Assembly: GCA_914767885.1 (NCBI GenBank)
Contig: CAJZBQ010000063.1
Location: forward strand, 546,001-610,000
Direction: 5' to 3'
DNA from: Blepharisma stoltei
Taxonomy: Eukaryota > Ciliophora > Heterotrichea > Heterotrichida > Blepharismidae
Length of the DNA: 64,000 nt
The position numbers were made by a program, and so were the translations under genes. The notes under the pieces were generated by a model. That model ran no database searches and had not been told where the DNA came from. It saw nothing but the letters and a program-made list of their open reading frames with translations. Positions within the stretch are counted from its first letter, which is position 1, and every line of letters begins with the position of its first letter. Below are positions 54,151-64,000 of the stretch, piece by piece.

Positions 54151-55962
54151 ATGAATTTTCCTCCGATAATTATCAGAAATTCTTATAATGAAGGAATATC
54201 GAGCTCTTTTGAAAAATCATTTTCCAAGACCCCAATTCCTAAACTACCCAGAATCCGGGCTCTAAGCCAAAGAAATTCCTCAAACCAAATCACAATCAGA
54301 AGCCGAAACAGCAACCATTCCCAGCATTACAGTGAAATATCTGACGAAATCGACATAAAACTAAGGCACCATCTAGAAGCAAAAGACGCCTTAATAAAAC
54401 AATACACATTCCAATCAAATAAAAAGCAAGAGCTTGAAGAAAAAATCAAAAAAAAAGAAAGAAAAGAACGTTTGTCTTTACAATTGCAAAAAGTCTATGG
54501 GTATTCCTTTGATAAGGACATTTATAGGCTAGAAGATGAAGAAATGATACAAAAAGCATCAGATTTTTATAAAGAAAAAAAATCTTTCCTTGGGATTGTA
54601 AAATTCCAACGGATGTGGCATCAGCATTTCATCAAAAATAAAATTCAAATAGAAAAAATAAAAATAAATTCAGCAGCAAGAAAAATACAAAATTGCTGGC
54701 TGGATTATTATCGTAAAGCTGTTTTGCCAAGAAAATTGCTGGAAAAGAGAATTAAAGCAGCTACAATAATTCAGAAATATATAAGAGGGTACTTCCAAAG
54801 ACAAAGCTATCTACTATATAAACATCAGAAAAATCTTGCTTTAGCTTTTAAATATATGGAAGATTTCAAAAATAAAATTTTAGAAAAAAATACGATAATT
54901 ATACAAAGAAATTGAAGGTCTTATAAGCTTAGGCAAAGTATAGCGAAAAGATTAGAAAGAAAAAGAAAAAAACGAAATGTTATTCCTTTAAGGACTTTAA
55001 AAAGAGAAAACACTGAATTTGATGGGAAAACTAGCAATGATAATTCTCCAAGAAGACATAACCAGGACTCTTCGCCAAGAAAAATTAACTTTGATGATAA
55101 TAAGCCATTTGAGAGCTCACCGAGAAAAATAAATATCGAAAATTCACCCAAAAAATTAAATTTAGATAATTCTCCGCATATGCATAAAATGGCCTGAGAC
55201 GAGCAACTGTCCACCTGTGGCAGGTATCCTTATATATATTAGGATGTAGTTTTTTGGTGTAAAGAATGCCCAAGAAGTTGGGTTAGTCCCTAGTCGAGAG
55301 AGGTCAGGTGCCACTAGCCAGTAACCTGACTCGAGCTGCAATTTTTTGGATCTTTTTTACCAGTAGCGCCCAGGCCCAGGATGGGTGACTGATAGAGACA
55401 GGTGACTTGCATGCCTAGGCTAATTGGCGGCTTTGCCCTAATGGTATAAGCATCTTTTCTTTGGAGCTGGGTTCGATGAAGATTCTCAGGTACAAGCCTC
55501 TCAAGCAAAGGATCGCAAAAAATAAAGAGTCAATCTGGCCTGAGCTAAAAAGGATTGGGCTATCTTGGTGTATAAGTTGGAAATGGAGGTTCCCGCATAG
55601 TCCGTATGACTCGGACCATGGAGAAAAATGCCTCTTCTTAGAAATGGGGGTTTCAGCCCAGGCTCAATTTACCTTGAGGGGCTCTCTAACGGCTTACGTT
55701 GTGAATACAGGTATTCAGGAAATTGGGGACTATAAATCACATTGTTTAATCCAATCCAGATAACTCTCCACGAAAATTCGAAGATACTTTACGAAAATCG
55801 AAAGAAGACATCCCTCCGCTTCGCATAAAACCTGAAAATTCCCCAAAAAAATCCAAATCCAAAGCCGAAGACTACGGAAAAAAACCCAAAAAAGAAAAGC
55901 ACGGTCTAATAAAACTAATAAAGCCGACAAGTCCCAAGAAAAAACCCAAAAAAATAATATAA
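54151..55962 (+). CDS. IQ-motif protein with SPRK repeats
   Basis: 405 aa after removing 55167-55760. ATG 54151 (MNFPPIIIRNSYNEG) is preferred over upstream codons, which encode hydrophobic 5' sequence. Residues about 150-260 contain IQ-like motifs (ARKIQNCWLDYYRKAVL; AATIIQKYIRGYFQRQSYLL; NTIIIQRNWRSYKLRQ, the last with a TGA Trp), which bind calmodulin or light chains. The C-terminal third has repeats of DNSPRK / ENSPKK / SSPRKI type, Lys/Ser/Pro-rich and possible phosphorylation sites. Likely a cytoskeletal calmodulin-binding protein. The repeat region is where the retroposon-like IES inserted. Confidence 0.75.
55165..55770. mobile_element. S-type retroposon-like IES in IQ protein gene
   Basis: GATAATTCTCCG (55165-55176) and GATAACTCTCCA (55759-55770) flank it; TA at 55167-55168 and 55761-55762 are the borders. 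Removal (594 bp) rejoins NLDN-SPRKFEDT. Starts CATAAAATGGCC and holds TTGGAAATGGAGG and GGGGGTTTCAGCCCAGGC, as in 23351-23880. A tRNA-like stretch (TAATGGTATAAGCATC, then GGGTTCGATGAAG) lies at 55440-55475. The two flanks may also reflect the gene's own SPRK repeats. Confidence 0.75.
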
Positions 55963-55979
55963 TTTGTTTATAATAAGAA

Positions 55980-57035
55980 ATGGGAGACGATGACAAAAAA
56001 GCAGAAAGGCGCATAATTGAGCCTCAGCCTAGTCTTGTTTACTATTTACACTGCCGACCTTACATAAACCATTTCCACCGCCAGCTGCCTACATTTGCAG
56101 AAGACTCTCCTCAGCTTTCAATTTGCCGAAATTTAGTATGCTCATTTAAGAATAAAAAGCCATCCCCAGTCTTTTCAGTTCAATGGACAAATCATGGAAA
56201 GCGTGCCATTATAGGCTGTGACTCAGGGGAGTTTTTATTGTGAAGCGGGATCAATTTTAAGTATGAAAGCTTGATCCAAGTCCACAGATATGGAGTTCGA
56301 GCAATGAAATGAACTAAAAATTACCATTTCATGATCTCAGGCGACAATAATGGCTATATCATCGTCTCTAAAAACAACATGAAAACTCTTAAAGAAGAAC
56401 AAGGCCACGAAGAAGCTGTTAGAGACCTCTCCTTTTCTCCTGGAGACGGCACAAAATTTGTATCATGCTCTGATGACCGCCTTGGCAAAGTCTGAGACTT
56501 CGCCACTATGAGAATAGAAAGAGAACTCGCAGGGCACGGCTGGGATGTGAAGTGCACAGACTGGCATCCTTATAAATCTCTAATAGCAACTGGCAGTAAA
56601 GATAGCTTAGTCAAACTCTGAGACCCCAAAACATCAGCCGAACTATTCTCAGTTCATGCTGGAAACAACGCAGTAACTAGAGTCAGATGAAGCATTAATG
56701 GGAATTATTTATTAACAGGCTCAAGGGACACAATGGTGAAGCTTTACGACGTAAGAACTATGAGAGAAATGCAGGTCTTTAAAAGACACAGTAAAGAAGT
56801 CAGCAGTCTAGCTTGGCATCCTTTTCAGCCTGACTTATTTGTGACAGGCGGTTTTGATGGGAGTTTAGGCTTTTGGATCGTAGGATATGATGAACCTGCC
56901 TGTTTTATAGAAAATGCACATGCAGGGGTTATAAGGGACACAGCTTGGCATCCATTAGGACATTTGTTAGCGACTGGGAGTAAAGATTGTTTTACAAGAT
57001 TTTGGAGCAGGACTTACACACCTAATATTAATTAA
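55980..57035 (+). CDS. WDR33/Pfs2-type polyadenylation factor (WD40)
   Basis: 351 aa, crossing several TGA Trp codons (for example 56242, 56308, 56494). Seven WD repeats can be traced: [140 protein letters not shown]. Repeat order and phrases such as [26 protein letters not shown] and [16 protein letters not shown] match WDR33/Pfs2/FY, the CPSF subunit that helps read the poly(A) signal. The C-terminal Pro-rich extension of animal WDR33 is absent, as in yeast Pfs2. No IES or intron. It starts 17 bp after the preceding gene. Confidence 0.9.
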
Positions 57036-57074
57036 TGAAAATTTATATAGAATTGGCCTTTATTAAACGTAAAT

Positions 57075-58400
57075 ATGAATGGGACTATTGCACCAGCATA
57101 TAGTTTAACTGGGAGAAGAGATAATTATAACCCTAACCCAGTGCCAGGGCCTGGGGACTACCGAATAGAGACGGAATTTTATAAATATTCAAGTAAGCAT
57201 AGCTTCCCACAAGCCCCAAAGCTCCAGCTTAAGCATAAAGAAGTCCCTGGGCCTGGATCTTATGAAATCCCTACCACAATCGGAAAAGGCCCAGTCGCTG
57301 TTTTGAGTGCTAGGACCAGCACTGAGAAAAACAGTCAGTCCCCTGGGCCTGGAGAATACTCCCCAAGTATCCAAGAAAAATTGCCTGCGTTTTCGTTTGG
57401 GATTAAGCCAGAGAGAAAATCAAGTGATTCCCCTGGGCCTGGGCATTATGATACAGAAATTAAAGAAATTAAGCCTTCTCCACCAAAAACAAAGTAATTT
57501 TTATACAGATTTGGAAGCTCAAAAAAAGAACCCGAACATATTGTAGGAAAAGACTCACCTGGGCCAGGCCGTTATGCATGTTATTCTGAATTTGGAAAAA
57601 CCCCGAAATATGGGTTTGGGACATCTAGACGAGAAAAAGAGTACTCTTCAACGTATACCCCAGGCCCTGGAGCTTATGCTCTAAATGCAAGCTGGAATGA
57701 AGGGCCTAAAGCGGTATTAAGGGCTAAAAATTATTATTATAAACCTTCAGATTCCCCTGGACCTGGAGCGTATTCTCCTAAAGATTTTTCTGATAGTCCT
57801 GGGTGGTCTTTAGGAAAATCAACAAAAGAGCCTGAATATTATAGAAGTTTTACCCCATCTCCTGGACAATATGAAATATATTTTTTTTATAAAAAATAAG
57901 CCATTTAATTTCTAAAAAAAAATATAGGCAATTCTTATAGAAAAGTATAAAAAAATTTTGATTCACTTCCAAAGTATAGTTTAGGAAAAAGTTCAAGAAA
58001 TGGGCTACAGTCTAATATAACACCTGGACCTGGCCATTACAGCCCTGAAAAAAATATAGATAAAAAGAAAATATCTATTGGGAAAAAATGAACATATGAT
58101 TTTAGATCAGAATCGCCAGGACCAGGAAAGTATTCTCCTAATCATGTATTTCTAGAAAAAACAACAGCTGCCGTTTTTGGGACTGATAAAAAGCTGAGAT
58201 GGGATAAAGATGAAAGCTTGCCGTCACCTTTTGAGTATGACATAAGCTTGAACTCAAGTAAAGGTGGATTCAGCATTCCAAAAGCTCCAAAGGAGCCAAA
58301 TCTAAATAATTTTTCGCCAGGACCCGGGCATTATAATATATCCAGTACGCTTGGAAAAGCTGGACTTTCTGCCTTGAATAAAAATAAGCCTATTGTATAA
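57075..58400 (+). CDS. SHIPPO/STPGR-repeat protein (ODF3-like)
   Basis: About 400 aa with a 15-nt intron (57494-57508) and an interruption near 57870-57975. About nine PGPGxY repeats: NPVPGPGDYRIE, VPGPGSYEIP, QSPGPGEYSP, DSPGPGHYDT, DSPGPGRYAC, YTPGPGAYAL, DSPGPGAYSP, ITPGPGHYSP, ESPGPGKYSP, FSPGPGHYNI. Such proteins (ODF3, CIMAP/SHIPPO) coat axonemal or cortical microtubules in flagella and cilia, which suits a ciliate. Starts MNGTIAPAYSLTGRRDNY. A TGA Trp occurs near 58087. The ends are clear; the internal interruption is not resolved. Confidence 0.85.
57870..57975. other. Probable IES in SHIPPO gene, borders unresolved
   Basis: AT-rich with stops in frame. TA pairs 57870/57975 (105 bp) or 57879/57975 (96 bp) keep frame but drop a plausible NFDSLPKYSLGK segment; no pair retaining that segment removes the TAA at 57948. 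Confidence 0.45.
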
Positions 58401-58579
58401 AGCCAAAAATTAATTATTTTTATATTAAATCTGTTTTACATCCTAACTCAGAACAGTATATTTAATTCGATTTAATTAATTTTCAACCAAATTAATTAGA
58501 ATTCATCATATTAAAAGTTACCACAAGACCATTTTTTCGATAGACCAATTTGATCTGATTCTTATGATTTTTTATCAGT

Positions 58580-59717
58580 ATGGATTCAGAATTATTTAAA
58601 GAGTTCGAAGCTGTGCTTCAAAATTCGGCTGAACTGCCTCCTTTAGCATTATATATTGCAGGGTCTGCAAGATATAAGACTTCTCTATCTCCTAAAGTGA
58701 TTTTAAAGTTTCTTCAAGGTTTCTATCAAAAAATCAAGAATGGTCTCATCCCGAATGAAATGATTTTTTTTATAGCAAATTAAAAAAATAAGGCTAGATA
58801 GGGAGAATTATAATAATTTTTTTCTATAAAATTAAGGGTTTTTTCTTTAGTAAGTATAGTAAATTTATAGAAATAAGTATAAAATTCAAGCGTGCATATT
58901 TGATGGACAAATTGGTGAAGCCAAAGAGCTATTAAGCTCTCTACAAGACCAAAAGCCGCAAATAGAGCCAGAACCAATACCCCCGCAGCCGAAATACAAT
59001 AAAGCAGCACATTTAAGACAACTAGAAGAAGAAGCTCTACAATTAATCGAAATCATGAAAAAAGAACCAGTATTTAATCAATCCCTCAAGCCAGTCCAGC
59101 CCAAACTCAAAGAGCAATCCTCATTAGTCTGCAATTTATGCAATAATGAGCTTCGCTATGAAAACTGTTCAGTTATGGAAAATTGCGCTCATATGTTTCA
59201 CCCCAATTGCTTATTTGAATATATTTCTGCACAAATTTACGCCCAAGCTTCTGATATAAAATGTCCAGCTAAAAACTGTAAAGCTGAAATTCATATAAAA
59301 GATTTAGAAGCAAGCTTAACCCCAGAACTATACAAAATATATCAAGAAAATTCATTAAATAATTTGCTTAGTAGTGGATTAGTTGGAGATATTATAAAAT
59401 GCCCTAATCAGAATTGTACTGAAAGATTCGCATTGTCTGATGATGCAGTTGTGATGTGTCCTGGGTGTCGAAATGAAATTTGTGGAAAATGTAAAAAATT
59501 GAAGCAGGCTTGCATGTGTTTAAATTTGCATTCACAGCATGGATATGTACCTGTGGCTACTTTTAAGAGGCAATGCCCATACTGTGAAACGTGGAGTGAT
59601 AAGAATGGAGACAATAATTTTTCTAAATGCAGAAACTGTTCAAATGTGTTTTGTTTTGACTGCTTAAAAATACCAGGGGTGTGTAAGTGTCTTTTGCCTG
59701 CAAATATTTTGCATTAA
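58580..59717 (+). CDS. RBR-type (RING-IBR-RING) protein
   Basis: 342 aa after removing a 109-bp IES (58771-58879). The N-terminal 110 residues are helical. From about residue 150: a RING1-like CNLCNNELRYENCSVMENCA...HMFHPNC...CPAKNC, then an IBR (CPNQNCTERFALSDDAVVMC...CRNEICGKCKKLKQACMC) and RING2 (CPYCETWSDKNGDNNFSKC...CSNVFCFDCLKIPGVCKC). In RBR ligases RING2 holds a catalytic Cys; a Cys follows within FSKCRNCSNVFC, but the exact residue is uncertain. It probably transfers ubiquitin through a thioester. No transmembrane segment. Confidence 0.8.
58771..58879. other. Short IES in RBR gene
   Basis: 109 bp, TA at 58771-58772 and 58880-58881, AT-rich. Its length is not a multiple of three, so removal is needed to join ..NEMIFF to KIQACIFDGQ... 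Confidence 0.8.
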
Positions 59718-59834
59718 AACTAAATAGATTTTTATTCTTTTTGGTTATGAAAATTAATAAAATATTATTTAATTATAATATAATAGTTATTTATAAATAA
59801 TAGAATAGGAGATAATAATAAATATTTTAAATTG

Positions 59835-60602
59835 ATGAAGAAAAGAATTCAACGAAAAAAGCACATTTTGGAGTATAGTGAATTTGGCTTAGGAGATCTC
59901 TTAAATTCAAGCTCGATTTTTAAAACAGTCACTCCTGAATCTTTATCGAAATTCACTAATACAATGAAAGAAAATAATGATAGTCAAAAATTTGGAATTG
60001 AAAATCGGCAGAGAAGTGAATCTTTTTATGAACTATAATAAAATAGACTGATTAAGCAGAAATGCATATAAATTTTATATCAGTAATATTTAATTAAATA
60101 AATTATAAATCAACAAAATATTGATAATTTTAAACAAAAATCAACTGCGTTTTCCATAAGAAAAAAATTTTCCAATAAATCAAGCTTAAGGAAGAAAATA
60201 ATTTCAATTGAGACTCCAAACGATTATTTTAAAGAAAATGAAAAAACGGTAAATACGTCTATACCAACAATTCGATATCAAGAATTCAGGCAAATTCATG
60301 AACGGCCAAAGACTTCAACGAAATTTAACAATGGAGCTGGAGAAACCAGCTTTAAAGAAGTTTTTCGATTATATAGACCTCAATTTATAAATTTATCAAA
60401 AAGGTCAAAACTTCGATTTTATTCTACTATTAATACTCATGTGACTGATGTATTAAAAGCTCCAGCTGAAAAACCAATTTTAAGGATTCAGTCGACTCAT
60501 AGGAAACAAAAGCCAAAGGCTAAAGGCTCAGTGTCACCTGAAGGAAGTATTTCATTTTCTGACGTTTATTGGAAGATTGGCTAATTTTGATAAAACATTA
60601 AA
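59835..60602 (+). CDS. Hypothetical basic protein (about 231 aa)
   Basis: ATG 59835; a 72-bp IES (60034-60105) removes a TAA. The product is basic and Ser/Thr-rich (KKRIQRKKHILEYSEFGLGD ... RKKFSNKSSLRKKIISIETP) with no known domain. The last 20 residues depend on reading TGA at 60561 as Trp; the alternative frame near 60540 (..SPEGSISFSDVYWKIG) also looks protein-like, hinting at a one-base difference. Likely a disordered cytoskeletal or nuclear protein; not identified. Confidence 0.55.
60034..60105. other. Short IES
   Basis: 72 bp, TA at 60034-60035 and 60106-60107, AT-rich with stops. Joins ..SFYEL to NQQNIDNFKQ... Confidence 0.7.
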
Positions 60603-60878
60603 TTATAAGTTAATTTATTATTGGTTTTTTATTTCACAATGTATTTCTGTGCATAAAAAATGACTTGAAGTATCTTTTTACATATTCTTAATAATTCATA
60701 GGCAAATTTTTGTTATGGTGAAGACAGAGTTTCGATTTATAAGCAAAAAAAAGTAAAAAAAATTAAATATAAAATTCTCAAAATTTCTGCATAAATAACT
60801 TGGATTGATTATAAAGTTTTTATCATTTTCTATTTAATTTTGCTAGCTTTAAATCAATTCTAATTCGATAATACACGA

Positions 60879-61199
60879 CTAAAATTGGTATTTAGTCCCC
60901 GGTCCTGTTTCTTCCTCAATTATTTTTTCATTCTTTTTATTCCTAAAACAGCGGCAAAGTCCACATGCAAATAATACAAATGGGCGATTGCTTGCTGCAG
61001 ACTTTTGATTTTTCTTTTTATCTTCAGTATCAAAGGTGCTGTCTTTTTCAACAGGGGTTGATGGCTCTAAAAATAAAGTGTTATTCTTATGCTTCTTTTC
61101 TTGTGCAAGAATGGGGCTTCTTCTATTTCTCTGAAGATCTCTTGGATCTGGATGAATTACAATAACTGGAGGAGTTAAACCTCTATTCATATTTAACAT
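60879..61199 (-). CDS. Hypothetical protein (106 aa)
   Basis: ATG 61199 to TAA 60879. Begins MLNMNRGLTPPVIVIHPDPR; the middle is polar (SSTFDTEDKKKN-like); near the C-terminus VLFACGLCRCFRNKK is a Cys cluster beside basic residues, a plausible palmitoylation site. No homologue recognised. Confidence 0.5.
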   Translation of the reverse strand: MLNMNRGLTPPVIVIHPDPRDLQRNRRSPILAQEKKHKNNTLFLEPSTPVEKDSTFDTEDKKKNQKSAASNRPFVLFACGLCRCFRNKKNEKIIEEETGPGTKYQF

Positions 61200-61634
61200 C
61201 TAATATATTTTATTTAAGATAATTAATATGCGGTCCTTTAGCGTCTTTTTTTATAGATAGATTGCTTTTAAGATTGATTTTGTGAGAAAACAAAAAGAAG
61301 CATCTAGAAAAATTATTTAAAGAAAAAATACCTATTAAATAAAATATTAGAAATTTAATAAATTTCAATAAACTGCAATAACTTTTTTAAATAAAGTTGC
61401 TTGTTATAATTATTAAAAGCTTAAACAATAATAAAATTATTTTAGCGTTGCAGCACAAGACTCTTAGCGTTGTTAAATTAAATTCTAGTCAAAAAAGCAA
61501 CTTTCACAACAACTTAATTAGCTATTTTTATATTAAGCTCTAGATAAATATTTTGATAACCTGTGCGCGAACAACGAAATGTGAAACTAAACGACACTAT
61601 CCAAGCTGTCATAACCGACTACGTGAGTGTGATA
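61200..61634. other. AT-rich stretch, mostly non-coding
   Basis: No repeat identified. From 61563 the frame of the next ORF is already open but lacks an ATG. Confidence 0.35.
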
Positions 61635-62054
61635 ATGGCAAAACGACTGAAGCAGATCCATGAGGCATTAATAAAAGCAGGTGCCGAGGATCTATGCTAT
61701 CTATTAAGTGCTATACCAATAACCAAGTGTAACAAATTCGAGGAGTTAGTAGCAAACGAACTGGACGTGGAAGATGAAACGAGTGTAGCGTGAGAATTTA
61801 TATATCTAAATGCAATGATGAAGTCAGACGATCTCAAGCTTTTACAAACTAATAAAGAAATATACCGTGATATCCTTAATGGACGAATATGCGCTAAACC
61901 TAAAAATGAACGTGAAGAGAAAGATTTAGTGAAAGAAATACAGGAGACATTAATACATGAATGCAATGAGATAATTAGCGATATGCATATTGTAGAAATA
62001 CCAATAGCTGGTGATAGTGAGCGGCAATGCTACAATTGCTGTATAATTATATAA
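61635..62054 (+). CDS. Orphan ORF with unusual codon use
   Basis: Frame open from 61563 (after TAA 61557) to TAA 62054, crossing TGA at 61791 as Trp; first ATG 61635 (MAKRLKQIHEALIKAGAEDL). About 139 aa from that ATG, soluble and helical, with a Cys pair at the end (QCYNCCIII, a possible prenylation-like tail). Codons such as CGA, GTG and ACG are commoner than in neighbouring genes. It could be a real gene with an unseen 5' exon, an acquired gene, or a mobile-element remnant. No family recognised. Confidence 0.45.
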
Positions 62055-62385
62055 GTGCAACTTGCACAGTAAACTAAACTATAACTAATTTTAAATATGG
62101 AGATAAAATGAACTTACAAAGTAACCTGCCACAGCTGTCAAAAGTTCTGAAGCCTTTATGGTAAGCGTTATTGCGAGTGATTAAAAGAGTAATTCTTAAC
62201 GCAGACGCTTAGACAGAAACTATTTAAAAAATCTCACTTAGGACAAATGATATGATTAAAGATTAAACAGATTTTAAATATAAGGAAAATGATAGCAGCT
62301 GCTAATAAATAACAATTAGCAATGGCATCTGAAGCAGCTGGGTGTAAATTAAAAATCATGATTTCTTAAATTAAATTTCAAAAAT
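62055..62385. other. Intergenic stretch
   Basis: About 330 bp, somewhat less AT-rich than other gaps, without an ORF. The short inverted pair GTGCAACTTGCAC follows the stop of the previous ORF (62056-62068). Confidence 0.35.
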
Positions 62386-64000
62386 ATGAGCACAAAAAAG
62401 AGATCAAGAAGCTCTTCAGAGCACAAAATCGACTACATTAAAAAAAACAAAGAAGAAGCTTCCAAATCAAAAAAATCCAGTCATATAAGCACGCCAATAC
62501 CTAAATTTAAATCAAAATCTCAGCTTAGCTCTCCCAACTCACATTCTGGAGAATCTCGGTTCGAAAGCGATAAAAATCAGAATAATTCTCAGCATTCTGA
62601 GCAAGAGTCTGAAACAAAACCTAAAGAAAAATCAAGCATAAAACATAATTTAGCTGATATTCTGGAAGACACTAATTCTTATGACAGCTCAAGCCAAATA
62701 TCAAGAAATTCTTTACTCCCCCCCCCCATCCTTGATCGAACGATTGACTGTAAAAATTCCTAAAAATTGGGAAAATTAACCCCCATCCTTGATCGAACGA
62801 TTTTCATATCATGCAAATTTATATATTTATATATATTAGTTATCAAAAGCTTGGGAAATGTGCCTAATGAAGTTGTTTTCAGAGGCTTTGAGACGACAGA
62901 AAGCTACGAAATCAACCATTCGAAGTGATTTAGTCATCAGCCTAGGCTTAAAAACTCAATAATCTAATAAAATAGAGATTCTTTAAAATTTTAAAAAAAT
63001 CAAAAATTCAATAAAGAACAAATCAAAATTTATAAAGTTTAAAGGGGTAACCAAAAAATCAAAATATTAAAATTGGTATTCTTATGAAATTAATTCAATT
63101 TTTTGCTGTAAAAATAATTATTAAATACTCTTAACCCTCTTAATTAAAAGTATAAAAAAAAACATATTTTTTTTATTTTATATATATATATAAAATTTTT
63201 TTACCCAAAACATTTTTTTTTAACCCCCATCCTTGATCGAACGATGGCGAGTCGTTCGATCAAGGATGGGGGGGGAGTTAGCAAAAAATTCGTTATCATT
63301 GGTAGCCCGCCAAAGTTCAGGATATGAAAATTCAGAAAAAGATGTTATAAATGTGAATGAGGGTTCTAAATTAGATTCAATAAACCAAGAAAATTTGGAA
63401 GATTTTAAAGAATATCTCCCTCCAACCCCTCCTAGCCATGAGCCCGGCTCTATCATTTATAATCCTACTGGAAGTCCTACAGAAGCAATAGAATCCAGCA
63501 AAAGCAGCCAAGAAAGTGAAGAAAATGATGCAAATATCACCCCACTGCAGAGTGAAGACCCTATATTTAGAAATGCTGATTATTCAGGGATGAGTATCAA
63601 CGAACAAATCAAGCGATCAGCTCGAAGAGTAAAAGTCCTTGAAAGCGGAGAAGAAGTCCAAGACACAACATGAACTGAAGTCAAGCTAAGACTAAGCTCA
63701 GCTCATAAGCTATTCCAAAAGCCAATTTCAAATAACGAAGATACTGATATGGTTCCTGAAGACAATGAAAGCCAATCGTCCTTACTCCCCCCCCCTCCGT
63801 GAGTGAACAAAACCATTAGAAAAATCGATATTTTTTGCCCAAAAAACCCACCCTCCGTGAGTGAACAAAAATTTTTTTAATAGAAAAAATTTTTTATGGA
63901 AAAAAGTTTTATATATAAATGATAATTAGTATAATGAAATATAGAGCTAATTCTGTTTAATTTTAAACAAATTGCGCTTTAAAACATAAATTTTTTGCAA
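62386..64000 (+). CDS. Disordered Ser/Lys/Glu-rich protein hit by two MITEs, continues past window
   Basis: Starts MSTKKRSRSSSEHKIDYIKK. A 565-bp M2 element (62714-63278) sits in a Leu codon TTA; removal rejoins SQISRNSL-AKNSLSLVARQS in frame. The frame continues through a TGA Trp at 63671 (..QDTTWTEVKLRL) to ..EDNESQSSL, where an M1 element begins, again in a TTA codon (63781-63783), and runs past the window end. The protein is highly charged and Ser-rich with a QSSGYENSEKD region and a Pro-rich patch (EYLPPTPPSHEPG); no domain. Possibly a nuclear or RNA-processing protein. C-terminus unknown. Confidence 0.75.
62714..63278. mobile_element. MITE M2 inside coding sequence
   Basis: TA at 62714-62715 and 63279-63280. 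Left end CTCCCCCCCCCATCCTTGAT; right end a hairpin CATCCTTGATCGAACGATGG / CGTTCGATCAAGGATGGGGG then GGGAGTTA. Reversed relative to 38504-39049. Confidence 0.9.
63782..64000. mobile_element. MITE M1 inside coding sequence, partial
   Basis: TA at 63782-63783, left end TACTCCCCCCCCCTCCGTGA, second internal CCTCCGTGAGTGAACAAAAA at 63851; interior as in 878-1262. The right end is outside the window. Confidence 0.85.

Noticed and set aside
61697-61966. Minus-strand ORF of 89 aa
   Set aside because: Antisense to the orphan ORF 61563-62054, which has the longer open frame once TGA is read as Trp.

Overview
The window looks like germline (micronuclear) DNA of a heterotrich ciliate close to Blepharisma. 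Three signals agree. (1) UGA is read as tryptophan: many good reading frames cross in-frame TGA at family-conserved Trp positions (the exchanger at 5276, the AMPK-beta glycogen-binding domain at 9810/9850/9955, the WD40 protein, the PMCAs), while TAA and TAG still end genes. (2) Introns are exactly 15 nt with GT..AG ends (1750-1764, 16470-16484, 17342-17356, 18097-18111, 57494-57508 on +, 21540-21554 on -). (3) Conserved genes are broken by AT-rich or repeat-derived segments that fit no intron, and removing the segment between two TA dinucleotides, keeping one TA, restores the frame and the family alignment. These are internal eliminated sequences (IESs). The genus is inferred; no rRNA gene or telomere is present.

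Layout. 1-6000: two small minus-strand genes, a RING-H2 membrane protein, a gene split by a 1.7-kb composite IES, and a Na+/H+ exchanger. 6.1-15.5 kb: a YY1-like zinc-finger factor (two IESs), an AMPK beta subunit split by a 2.5-kb nested IES and a 457-bp one, a DUF3228 protein, a coiled-coil protein, an EF-hand protein and a heat-shock factor split by a retroposon. 16-28 kb: a PAM2-type RNA-associated protein, two coiled-coil proteins, a CHCHD2/10-like protein, PEX11, an acylated Cys-rich protein and a PH-domain kinase. 29-34 kb: ribosomal protein eS7, an EF-hand protein, a TMBIM/LFG protein whose IES carries its own ORF, and two unknown proteins. 35-53 kb: three tandem plasma-membrane Ca2+-ATPase copies on the minus strand, one decayed and two apparently intact (both restore to 1079 aa), with different IES sets. 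53.8-64 kb: a SVIP-like peptide, an IQ protein, a WDR33/Pfs2 homologue, a SHIPPO-repeat protein, an RBR protein and several unknowns, ending in a gene hit twice by MITEs.

Mobile DNA. At least eight groups of TA-flanked terminal-inverted-repeat elements (called M1-M8 here) are visible, several ending in TA-CTCCC / GGGAG-TA although their interiors differ. A second class (S) is GC-richer, about 270-600 bp, with one end near CCATTTTAAAT and 7-16-bp direct repeats at its borders, as expected of SINE-like retroposons. Both classes sit inside coding sequence and must be removed precisely. Nesting is common: M1 in M3, S in M5 and M8, M2 in a PMCA IES.

The genes are ordinary single-copy eukaryotic housekeeping and signalling genes and form no operon. 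What they share is reliance on DNA-level editing before expression. IES borders were placed by eye from reading frame, TA position and homology; where two placements fit, this is stated.
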